A stretch of DNA of 64,000 nucleotides from Ulota crispa. Taxonomy: Eukaryota > Streptophyta > Bryopsida > Orthotrichales > Orthotrichaceae. Location of the stretch: assembly GCA_963920765.1 (NCBI GenBank), contig OY987246.1, positions 14,814,868 to 14,878,867 on the forward strand, written 5' to 3'. This document shows positions 1-10,094 of this stretch, one piece after another. The translations under genes and the position numbers were made by a program. The notes beneath the pieces were generated by a model. That model saw nothing but the letters and a program-made list of their open reading frames with translations, ran no database searches and had not been told where the DNA came from. Each line of letters starts with the position of its first letter. Within the stretch, counting starts at the first letter, position 1.

Positions 1-33
1 GAGTCAAGGTCATGAAAACTTGAGGCTATTGAA

Positions 34-906
34 CTCCTAAGCATTCAAGCCCTTTTTTCCAAAAAAATTCAAAAGCATTATTTTTATACATCTGATTCCA
101 ATATTATATTTTTTGTACATACCTAACCATAGGATCTTACATTAAACTTATGCAAGAAACCATAGTGAGTATTTCATGACGCTTGATTTTATAAAGATAT
201 GATCATTTGAAATTAATTTATAATATTTTTTGACATATGCCAAAAAATTAAAGCCTCTTTGATTGCATGTTATGAACATTATTTGCAACATGAGTGTTGT
301 AGATAGTTGTCCAACATGCTTCAAATTGATTTAGGCATATTTTCACAAATTTTCAAGGCCAACAAAGACATGAAACGCACCCTACATGACCCTCCATAGT
401 AAACATGTGCTTGAAATACACACTACATTGAGGTTTTTAGCAAACTAAATTTTTGAGGGTTTGTTTTGAATTATAGAAATCCAGTTGATAAATTGAAAGA
501 CATTACCTTTGTTGGCAACCACCAAAAAGTTGAAAAAGAAACCAAATCTCCAGTAGTCATTGCATTTCAAACGCTATTGTACTAATCACAAATAATAATG
601 TATTTACTTAGTACACTATTTCTTTGGATGTACTCCAACAAAGGGTCATGCCTTCATTGGTTGATTTTGGGAGAAGTCAATGAAAAATGGTGTGCTTGAA
701 GTGCCCCTTGAACAAAATAACCCACAAAACACCAATAGTTTTTGAACTTGTGAACCCCATTTCAATAAAATTTGTATCCATGCGTAGCCTTAGCGGAACT
801 TAATTCTAAAATTAAAAAAATGCAAAGAAATGATCAAATAACTTAATAAAAATAAGCCTACCCAAAATCTATTTTGTCCCTTGTAGGTATAATGGACTTT
901 TAGGAG
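34..906 (+). mobile_element. TTAA-type non-autonomous element, family A, copy 1
   Basis: AT-rich non-coding element of about 873 bp. Its right end reads CTTTTAGGAG followed by TTAA (907-910). Its left end reads CTCCTAAGC after TTGAA. Large parts align in reverse complement with 28127-29025, including the segment around AAGATATGATCATTTGAAAT and the terminal CCCAAAATCTATTTTGTCCC block. The terminal part also aligns with 24820-25185. The similar lengths of the two full copies (873 and 899 bp) support the boundaries. No transposase frame is visible. The TTAA target and CCC/CTCCT terminus recall piggyBac-type elements, but that assignment is inference. Confidence 0.6.
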
Positions 907-1399
907 TTAACCAAAATTTTAACCCAAAATGACCTCAACAACAATTTCAAGCACCTATAATAACATGAGCACAACAAGGGCCAATTCCCTTGTGTGTAAA
1001 GACCTCAACCAAAAGTTGAGGCCGTTGGTACAAACCTTGAAAATTTCAGGACAAAAGGGGTATAAAAAAAAGATTGAGTAGAGATGTTGGCATTTATATT
1101 CCATCATATAGGTTGTGAATCTCAAATAAATAAATAAACTCAAATGATCACACTTCAGCAATATTCTCACCTTATCCCGTTATGGGAAAAGGGTTATTAA
1201 CCAGATTTCAACTTTCAGTAACAGTCAAACAACAAATATTCGCCACCATGACCTCGCCTTTCCATGAGGAAGTTTGAGAGTTTTACGGCAACAGACACCC
1301 TCCACCGCTTGCCATTGACTTAAAAAACAAGAGCTTGACAAATTTGCAGCCTTCAATAGCGTTCTGGCAACTGGTGAGATTTTGTGACCACCCAGGCGC

Positions 1400-1490
1400 C
1401 CTACGCTAAATATTGCATTTAGGTTGGCCCACACTAATTTCTTAACATTTTTCACTATATTAATACTTTTCGATACTACAGTAATTCAAT
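1400..1490. repeat. Fragment of the 50.9-51.6 kb inverted-repeat element
   Basis: The stretch containing CACACTAATTTCTTAACATT and then GATACTACAGTA resembles the left end of the element at 50925-51568, which has CATACTAATTTCTTGACATT and a matching downstream run. Only one end was recognised here, so this may be a fragment. Confidence 0.4.
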
Positions 1491-1939
1491 AGTTGCTGCA
1501 ATAAAAAATATCAAGGGTTTTTGCAACAATCACAAAGTTGTGGAAAAATAAACTAGCAAACAAATTAGCAGCGTTAAATTTGTTAACCGTATAAAATCAT
1601 AATATTTATGTAAAGTTGCATGCACCTGCAAGTGGCTAAGCAATGAATCATGTGGTAACTTTTCAAAGTAATGCAACGTAATTGCAATATGTAGTGTAGA
1701 AACAATACAAATGTAACTTTTTAGTAAACAAAGGGCCTACTTCCATCATTGTAATTTTGTTTATTTCTTTCTTCCATTAAATCTCAAGGTGCCAACTTGT
1801 GTTGGATTTAGAGACCCTCAATAAGTCTATTGTAAATAAGTTGGATACAAATGAACAACTAAAAAATAGGGGCAGATTTTTACCATTTTTTGTTGTTTAT
1901 AAAAAAATAAAAGTGTTTCCACTCTAAAGAATGCCCAAA

Positions 1940-2193
1940 AACACAATATTTGTTATTTGGGAAAAACTTTTTCCCAAAATGGGTTTTGAGGATGTTGAAT
2001 TTTGTATTTGTGAGAATTTCAATGAATTTAAGTGAGTTTCTTTTGATGATTCCTTTTAATTATTTCATCATTGATATAGGGCCTTGAAGAAACCATCATA
2101 AAATTCCCTTAAAACTACCAAAAATATCTTAAAGAAAAATAATCCAAAAGTCCCAAAATTGTAATTTTTTCCCAAATTAACAAATACACCGTT
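1940..2193. mobile_element. MITE with 4-bp target duplication (CAAA), copy 1
   Basis: Inverted-repeat element of 254 bp. The left arm starts AACACAATATTTGTTATTTG. The right arm ends with the reverse complement of AACGGTGTATTTGTTAATTT. It is flanked by CAAA at 1936-1939 and CAAA at 2194-2197. The ends match those of 55243-55508 and 58811-59067, which are also flanked by exact 4-bp direct repeats. It has no coding capacity. The superfamily is not known from the sequence; 4-bp duplications are known for Sola-type and piggyBac-type transposons. Confidence 0.75.
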
Positions 2194-2309
2194 CAAAAGA
2201 AGAAGAAAAGGGGATTCAGAGAAAAGCAAAAGAAAGCTCTACATTTACTTTAAAAAAATACATACTTGAAATTTTTTTTAGTATGTGAGTGCGCACTATT
2301 CTCCTTTTA

Positions 2310-3250
2310 CCCCTAATGGACCAAGCGCTTATTTTTTGTCAAAATCATTAAAAATTGTCACTTCTAGGGGATAAGTAAGAAGGTAGGTTTTTTTTTTTTT
2401 TAACTTTTTTGGGAAATTCAACCGTAGGATCTTGCCTTAAACTAGAATAGGTACTTGTGGGAAAAAAATAGGTCATTATAGATGGAGAGGAGGGAGATAA
2501 TTACATCTGAAGTGAAAAAAAAAGTTTTTTTGGTGTTGTTCAAAAAGTCTAGAAGCCTTTGACCACTCTTACATGAAAAAATTGCTCTACACAAAGTTGA
2601 GGTTTATTTTTTCCTCATAGAAGACCAAGTTAGGCATGTGTGGGAGAACTTTCAAATTAATTGGAGCTATACAACACATGGGAAAAAAATAGTAAGTAAG
2701 AAGAAGTAGAGAATGATCCAAATCACTAAATTGTTAAGAATTTAATTATTTAAATGAAAAATGCAAATAATCCCAACAGTTGTAATGTTGTAATAAACAA
2801 TCTACTTCCTTAGGTTTAATTTTTTTTCCAAAATATTGAAAACTGTGGAAAATAAAGGACTTCAAAGTTTATTTTAGAGTAGAGGATCTATAAATGTCCA
2901 CAAGTTAAAACATCTCATAACTTTCATCTCCTTGATTGAAATGGAATGATTCAAAGCTTTCCACATATTAAAAAAATCTAAAGAACCAAATTCAAATTTT
3001 TATTTCCAGAAAATACAAATTTTTAAGAAGTCTTTGGGCTGCCCGGATTGCCCTCCCTCCCTTGGGCAATAAAAATTCTTGCATAACTTCTTTGTTGGAT
3101 GTCAGAATGAGGAAAAAAATAGATGCCCACATAGATCTTTGAATTCCAAATCTTCCATAAAAGTCTCAAAGAATTACACAAAGTAGTTTGGCCATAAGTA
3201 CATGCCCAAAATCCCAATTGTCTTCCAAAGGGACAACAGTCCTTTAGGGG
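2310..3250 (+). mobile_element. TTAA-type non-autonomous element, family X, copy 1
   Basis: Element of about 941 bp. It begins CCCCTAATGGACCAAGC after TTTA (2306-2309) and ends GTCCTTTAGGGG before TTAA (3251-3254). The interior aligns in reverse complement with 46226-47135: the run GTAGAGAATGATCCAAATCA, the ACAGTTGTAATGTTGTAATA run, and the TCTCATAACTTTCATCTCCT run each have a clear partner there. The two copies give matching ends and lengths (941 and 910 bp). No open frame of note. The element directly abuts the next one at a shared TTAA. Confidence 0.7.
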
Positions 3251-3254
3251 TTAA

Positions 3255-3902
3255 CCCCTCACCGCCCAAGGGGACCAAAATTGTCCATCTTGCATTTTAA
3301 TTTGGAAATTTTTTATTTTTCTTGAAGATTAATTTTAGTGGTTATTTTTTTCAATTATTCTTATTGAAGTCTTGGTTTAGTATCAAATATTTGATTTTGA
3401 ACATGAATGACTATAATTTGTCTATCCAAGATTTTGTGCAAGGGGGGTCCATTGCAAATCTTCACTTTCTAGTGTTGAGAGCTCTTGGAAATGAGCCTCA
3501 AGTACACTAGAACTTGGAGAAACAATCACATTAGAAACTTAATTTAAAAAGTTGTAGAGTAGATATTTAAAAGCGGTAAATTGATTAGGGTTACACATGT
3601 TGTACTTTACATACTCATATTTTTTTTGATATTCTCAATTTTAAGTTTGAGATGTGAAAAGAGGATTGAAAGACTTCAAATCACTTTCACATTTTAACAC
3701 CCTCTTGATTAAATGTTATAATCTTTCAATCCATAAGAGATATTGCTGTGTTTTCTTTTCCTATATGATCTCTAACATACCTAGTTTGAATTTATACGGT
3801 TGCAATTTAAAAACAATTGATGCAACTTATCAAAATATTGATATTTTGTTTATCCAAGAACAGATTCTCAGAGACTCTGGATCGTCCGTGGGCGGTGAGG
3901 GG
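3255..3902. mobile_element. TTAA-flanked element with perfect 14-bp terminal inverted repeat
   Basis: Element of 648 bp bounded by TTAA at 3251-3254 and TTAA at 3903-3906. The left terminus is CCCCTCACCGCCCA. The right terminus is its exact reverse complement, giving a perfect 14-bp inverted repeat. The interior is AT-rich with no recognisable protein. The same termini, diverged, occur at 26179 and 27920. Exact TTAA duplication plus a CCC-starting inverted repeat is the known signature of piggyBac-type transposons. Family membership is inferred, since no transposase is present. Confidence 0.8.
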
Positions 3903-4156
3903 TTAAGATTGACAACTCATTGCGTTCGATGGTAAGGCTAACTTGCACACGATACCAGATCTCCCACATTTGTAACCTGTTTGATCATATGTGAAAGCTC
4001 CTGAGGTCCTTGCATCCAATATGATCAATCTCAATTGTGGGTTTCAAAATAATCCTGAAAGTTTTTACCTATCTAAAACAAAATCATCATAATGTCATAG
4101 TCAAATAAATTTTGTTTGTAAAAGTTTTTGAAAACAAATCATTTTTCAATATCTAT

Positions 4157-4177
4157 ATCATATATCATATATCATAT

Positions 4178-4230
<53 letters not shown>
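4157..4230. repeat. AT microsatellite
   Basis: Several CATATAT units lead into an uninterrupted (AT) run of about 25 repeats at 4181-4230. Confidence 0.95.
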
Positions 4231-4231
<1 letters not shown>

Positions 4232-4233
<2 letters not shown>

Positions 4234-6266
4234 AAATTACATATTAGAAAATGAATATAATTATGGCTTTTAAACCAAAAAACAAACATCACACCTTGTT
4301 AATCATATCCATGCTGTTGTATCAACTATTGTATTCACCAATATTTATTAACAAACCAAACTCTATGTAAAGTTTTTTTTGAATTTAAAAACGCAATTCT
4401 ATGATCTATAAGTTGGAAACTCGAAAGAGAAAGATGTTAATGATATTCAGTTATTTAAGTTTTTGCAAGTAATGCATCCTAAAAAATTAGAAGTTTGAGA
4501 TGGAACATGCAAGCACTTTCAAAACTATAGAATGCTTGAAGATTTTTTTAATAGAAAATTGTAGTATATTAATATGAAAGAATGATCACAAAGAAATACT
4601 ACGTATTTTGATGAACGCACATAACCATTTTCTTGTAACCGAGAGACATGTTCCAATAAATCTATTATCTATATCTGAATGCTGAAACAGTCACAAGCTT
4701 AAAATTTGATTAACTAATGTTTGATGCGTAACATTTGACATACAAAAAAATATCCATTTCGCTTTTAAATAAGTGTTCAATGAAACATGATTTGAATATT
4801 TTAGTTATGTAATCACCAAAATATAAAATAATGGTATGGTTCATCGAAATTCTCTCAAAATGAATCGAACTCTTTATTCTAAGTGCTCAAAAGAACCAAG
4901 ATTTCTACAATCAAGAGGTGATGAAATTATGTAAATTTTGAGGTTATTACCATTAAAATCAAAGAGTCATTAATTATAAATCCCATAGCTAATAAAAATT
5001 GACAATAGATTACAATAATTTGGATTATGGTATAGACGTTTCACAATATTGCATGTCTTTGTTGTTTGATTTAAGTGAAACATGAGTGTCAATTTGAATG
5101 TTAATAACTACCCAATTTAGTTGCTGACTCCATAGTTACTAATAGGGTTTGATACTAGTGTGATTATCAACAAGGTAATTATATGTTTTGCTATTGACTA
5201 GAGTTTGGATTAACCCACATGCTAATGACTTAAATGTCAAATCCTATACTATAAAGAAATCTATCAAAAATAGTAATCTCTTTTCTTTTTATCATATTTT
5301 GAGAACAGCTAAAGTAGTTGTGAACTCCCTTGAAGGTATTATGTACACTACAAGTTCCTCTTGTTGATAATTTTTGTATGAACGATTGTGCACTATTATA
5401 GAGTTGAGAATTTTTGGTATTACTTATTACATCCTTCTCATCCAACTCCATAAAATACCAAGTGTGATTGACCTAGATGAGGCATTCCAATTGATTAAGG
5501 TACCATTACCAAGTGAATTGCAAAATTCATATTATTAATTTAATAATAATAATATTAAATTAATACTAACTTTTGTTGATTATGTAATTTGAGTTAACCA
5601 ACATTTCATTGACCAATAAAGAAAACAAGGTCTTGTTTTTGTACATGAAATACAATAACAACAACACATATGTCAAATGTTCGAATAATCTAAGATTTTG
5701 ACTTATAAAGTAATATGCTTGGCTTTCATTTGTTTATATCGATTCTTTTGCAGCTTCAAAGTCCAAAGAGCATGAAAGGAGAAATGAGTTTCTGTCTATA
5801 ACAATTGGCAAACTAAAAGAAGCTTAAAAGAGTTGCTCTCGATGATTGTATGACCATGGACATTGTCAATAAATCTTCAATAATAAGTTGTAACACTAAT
5901 TTTATAAAAATTGTACATTTTAAGAAGGTCAAATACATGTTATAAAATTCTACAGAAAGAATTAGTAAAAAAATTGGATTTAAAAAAAAATCAAATAGAA
6001 ACAAAACTTGCAAACTGATTTTACAAGTATTTTTAAATATTTGAAAGCTATATGTTTGGAAGCTATTTCCTTTTATGCAGCCTTTCAATTGATTGCATTT
6101 TTTATTGATTTTTAGTTACTCAAAGTTTGATTCATGTTTGCATTGATATAATTTTGAATTTTTTCTAACAAAACAGCATACAATCAAATAAATCATCTGA
6201 TTCTTTTTTAATAAATTTTTAACTTTTTGAAGTTGGTATTTACTTGGCTTTTTTGATCATTTATCA
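4232..6266. other. AT-rich intergenic stretch, no gene seen
   Basis: No recognisable coding, RNA or clear transposon signal. Frames here are short and show no family resemblance. A small palindrome of AATATTATTAATTT type sits near 5530-5565. Confidence 0.6.
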
Positions 6267-6275
6267 TTGAAACAT

Positions 6276-6719
6276 GGGGAAATTATAAATAGGGGCACAA
6301 AAATGAAAAATATTACAAATAGGGGCGCAATTTTAAAATAATTTGTAATTTTTTGTAATTTTTTTGGTTTGAATATTGGCTAATTTAGATATATCACATC
6401 AAATGTTAGCTAACTTCCACAAAACTTAAAGGCCTCTCCAAATCAAGCCTAGATAAAGAAATTTTAGCAAAGGGGATGGTAATTTTTAGAAAGACCTCTA
6501 AATTTTTGAAAATTAGCTAACATTTGATGTGATATACCTAAATCAACCAATGTTCAAACCAAAAAAAGTTACAAAAAATTACAAATTATTTTAAAATTGC
6601 GCCCTTATTTGTAATTATTCTAAAAATGTGCCCCTATTTGTAATTTTTTTCATTTTTGTGCCCCTATAATTATAATTTGTAATATTTTTCATTTTTGTGC
6701 CCCTATTTGTAATTTCCCC
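6276..6719. mobile_element. MULE-like MITE with 9-bp target duplication
   Basis: A 444-bp near-palindrome. The left end starts GGGGAAATTATAAATAGGGG and the right end finishes with the matching CCCCTATTTGTAATTTCCCC. The arms extend far into the element, including the mirrored ACATTTGATGTGATATA blocks. It is flanked by exact 9-bp direct repeats TTGAAACAT at 6267-6275 and 6720-6728. Long terminal inverted repeats with a 9-bp duplication are typical of Mutator-like elements. It is non-coding and would depend on a transposase elsewhere. Confidence 0.88.
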
Positions 6720-7201
6720 TTGAAACATGGAGTACTCTCTGGTACTCACTCAACCAAATAAAATGCAGGCACCATGCCATGATTGATGAGACACCTAAGA
6801 ATCAAAGTTGAGATTTTAAAAGAATCTTCATAACTTTGACACAAAAAAAGGCTAATATGTTTCTAATCAAATTGATTTCTTGGCTGACACTACATTCATT
6901 TAGATTCTATACAAGACCGTTTATTAACAAAAATATTTTACTTATTTTTTGTGCAAAACATATTAATGTTAATCACAAATTGCATGTTACCAAAGTTAAA
7001 ATGGCAAAAAAAAAAAATTGTTATCTTGTGTTTCAAAGTCCTACAGCCAAAACATTCTATAAAATGAATATCCATTCATTACTAGAAAAATTTAAAAAAC
7101 TATCTTTGAAAACTTCATCCTATTAAGTTATTCCACCTTATATTTGATACTATCTTACATCACACTTTGTTGTTAAAATTAATATACAACAAACTTTGAT
7201 A

Positions 7202-7780
7202 TAGTGGTGCTTGGTTAGTGTCAACACTTTGGGCTAGTAAAAAGTGTTGATCTTATCCAAGCATTGATTATAAACAAACCCTCCATTTGAGTTACTTTCC
7301 CTAATTATGAGGGTTGCAACTTTGAAGGTGCTTTCTCACCCATGTTTTTGGTACACTAACCAAACGCTCTAACTAAGAAGTCAAAATGGGAATTGATGGA
7401 AAGAAAACATTGACCATATGCAAGCACTTGACCTTAACCCATGAGCGCCCAAGGGGCCAAAATATGGCCGCTTGGTTTTGAAAATTTTCCTTGTTTGACC
7501 GTTGTAATCTTTTCAATAGTACGGTGAAAGGACATGTCTTTTTCCTTGGAGCTTCGGGCCTATGTTCACTACCAATTGGTACGGTCAATTTTTGTGAATC
7601 TCTTTTAGGTGATAGTTTGATTGGAATGAGTTCCAAAGGGTTTGAATTTGAGTGAACTTGTGTTGGGCGTTAAGGGATTAACCAAGCTCATAATACATGC
7701 TTTTGAGCAAAAGGGGAGCGGGGCTGTAATCTTATCCAATTATTGCTCTTACAAAGGTTGACACTAACCAAGCACCACTA
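7202..7780. mobile_element. TA-flanked inverted-repeat element carrying a nested insertion
   Basis: The ends form an inverted repeat of about 24 bp: TAGTGGTGCTTGGTTAGTGT at the left and its reverse complement at the right (7757-7780), each flanked by TA. This fits a TA-targeting MITE, though the superfamily is uncertain. Positions 7434-7681 inside it are a separate TTAA-flanked insertion. Without that, the element would be about 335 bp. Confidence 0.7.
7438..7677. mobile_element. TTAA-flanked element nested in a TA MITE
   Basis: A 240-bp insert between TTAA (7434-7437) and TTAA (7678-7681). The left end is CCCATGAGCGCCCAAGG and the right end, in reverse complement, is TCCCTTAACGCCCAACA. The imperfect inverted repeat shares the GCGCCCAA/ACGCCCAA core seen at other TTAA elements in the window. 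A reading frame crosses it but resembles no family. Confidence 0.65.
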
Positions 7781-7951
7781 TACATATCACGCACGTTCTT
7801 CTATGCCTTCCAAATACACCTCCAAACTCAAATTTGTACAATGAAGAGTGTCCAAAACAACAAGTCAAAAAGGCAAAGTCTTCCCCTTGCACATTCACCC
7901 ATCAGGAGGCCATCCATCGGTGGAGCCAACCATCCAAGGTGGTGGTGGGGC

Positions 7952-8019
7952 CATCCATACATTGGGGTCATCCATACATTGGGGTCATCCATACATTGGG
8001 GCCATCCATCCATTGACCC
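7952..8019. repeat. 17-bp minisatellite (about four units)
   Basis: Three near-identical copies of CATCCATACATTGGGGT run from 7952 to 8002, followed by a degenerate fourth copy. CATCCA motifs continue to about 8060. The array makes artificial overlapping open frames on both strands, none of which looks like a gene. It lies just upstream of the GC-rich leader of the NT-C2 gene. Confidence 0.85.
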
Positions 8020-8149
8020 ATCCATGCAAGGGACCATTCATCCAACAATAGGACCATCCATTACAGAACCATATGTCATCCGGCACATGGCCATGGCTCC
8101 AACTCTGGAAAGTGAAGTATGACTAAGGGTTTTTACTGCACCATAGCCA

Positions 8150-10057
8150 GTTGCAGCAAGGATGCGGGGCATCGGAAGAGGCGTGGAACAAGTGGAAGAA
8201 ATCGGATTGAATCCTAGCCGGAGATTTATCTGCTACCACGGGAGGGTCCCACAGGCACAGGCGCTGCGATGGAGGGAACAGCCAGCTTGAAGGGCGGGGG
8301 GGTCTGGCACAACGACAGTCGGTGACATATAGCTCTGCTTCGTGTGGGCATCGTCTGGCATTCGAAGCTGGTGGGTTGGAGATGACCGACGCGCCCTTGA
8401 GAACGTGATCGTGGTGAGCGAAAGCGACAACACAAAGAACCGAAGAACGAACGAACGAACGAAGCGAAAGAAAGAAAGCACCACGCCACGCCCCCGAGAC
8501 TTGCTCACTTGCCTCGCTTTTCCTCGCTACAACTCCTCCCTCGTCCCTCGTGGTCGTGGTGGTAGTTGGCCCGAGGTGCAGTGGTCCGTTCTTCTTCGTC
8601 CTTGCCAGGACGTGTATTCCTATAGCGGCGGAGTGTCTGCTTTACGCTCCTTGGACTTAACTTAGGACGCGCGGAGGAGTCAATAATGGGAGCGGGTTGA
8701 GGTCAAGCGCCGTGTTTCTTGCGGGTTTGCGAGGCGTGATGTTAGTGATGCCGCGGCGTGGGCGGATCGATTGAGGACGTTGTGAACGGCTACTTGTGCG
8801 TTTGAGGTGGTGGTTGTTGTTGTGTCGTACGACGGAGGTGGTGGTAGTAGTTTGAGAGGCGGGGGTTTGTTTGTCGTAGCGGGGACGAGCGTTAGGTAGG
8901 AGCGATTTGAGAAATTAGGAGGAAAGGAATAGGGCTCTTGTGTGTGTTAGTGTTATCTTAGCTGCAAGTGCCGTTGAGTGGTTGACGATTGGCGTTGGCC
9001 TTTGAGTTCGGGGCTGGACTTTTATGGCGGTGTTGCGGCTGGTTGAGAGCAAGAAGAACACTCGTCCTAGCATTGGCTCTTTGAGGTTCTTGTAGAGAAA
9101 GACGTTCTCGATTAGTGGCTATTTGGCGGAGGGAGAAGCAAGCTTAAGGATAAGAGCGCAAGAGCTACGGTGGCGTTTTTTCAGCCGCGGTCCAGGGGTT
9201 TAATTGCGCATTGTGTTGGAGGAGGTTTTCGGCTGCACTTCATATCAAGTAAGTTTGCAATGGAACATGCAAAGGGATGGCGAGGTTAAAAGAGAGACAA
9301 AATATAAGAACGGCGCAGTATTGCGTGCTAAGTCGACTATTTTGGTGCAACCGAGGTGCTCGGACTCTATGCGTGAGGGTCTTCAATCGCTCAAGGGAGT
9401 TGTCTTTGTTCGATGGAGCATATAGAATGGAGTGTTTATAAATTTCGGAGGACGAACCACCAGGGTTAGAGTTCGAGGGACCTGTCCTTTTATTAGCTTT
9501 TGTTGTTAGACATCGCATGCAAGTGTTGACCGAATAGAATAGAATATACTTGTGATTCTTTACTTACTATCACACAACAAGCAATGGTAAGGCAAGGATA
9601 CATGGTCAAGCCTGAGCTTGCATGGCGTAATCGCTTTGTGACGGGTCGGGATTGAGTGCTATTTTTCTCTTGGAAAGGAGGAGGTGTTCTTTTGCAACGT
9701 AGAGGGTTTGCTAGTACTTTCTGGAGAATGGATCATTTGTTGTAGTAACTTCGGTGATTAGGAAAGGAAAATCCGTCACTTTGGTTTCTTCGCTAGGCAA
9801 AACCCTTCATCAGCCCGGTAAAGTGGAGGATGGCCACTCGCTGGGTGCATGGTAGCATGCACCGCACATGGCAAACTGCACTTGTTTATTACCGTTTGCC
9901 GTGTTTCCCTCGTTTTGGAATTTGTCCTTACAGAAAACGACAAAAAAAGGCTTGTAGATTGTTACAACGGTGGCAAAGCAGATAGTGAAGGTTATCATCG
10001 ATAGTGTTATAATCAGGGAGAACGCCCTTTTATTAACAAGCTTTTGATTTATTGCAG
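8150..10057 (+). promoter_or_regulatory. GC-rich promoter/leader region and probable 5'UTR intron of the NT-C2 gene
   Basis: GC content and CpG frequency rise sharply from about 8150 compared with the AT-rich sequence before it. A GAAC/GAAA-rich stretch lies at about 8445-8482. No convincing protein is encoded. A good donor (CAA|GTAAGT at 9249) and an acceptor (TTGCAG ending 10057) would remove about 809 nt and join the leader to the exon holding the start codon. The transcription start cannot be placed. Splicing here is inferred from site quality only. Confidence 0.5.
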
Positions 10058-10094
10058 GCGATCGGTAGTAGTTTTTCTCGTAGAGACAGTCGCG

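Noticed and set aside
7828..8122. Overlapping open frames on both strands
   Set aside because: They arise from the 17-bp CATCCATACATTGGGGT array, which is open in several frames, and show no protein family character.
8226..8665. Open frames of 87-107 codons in the GC-rich leader
   Set aside because: Arg/Ser-rich frames on both strands over the same GC-rich sequence, with no conserved motif. Best explained as promoter and 5'UTR of the NT-C2 gene.
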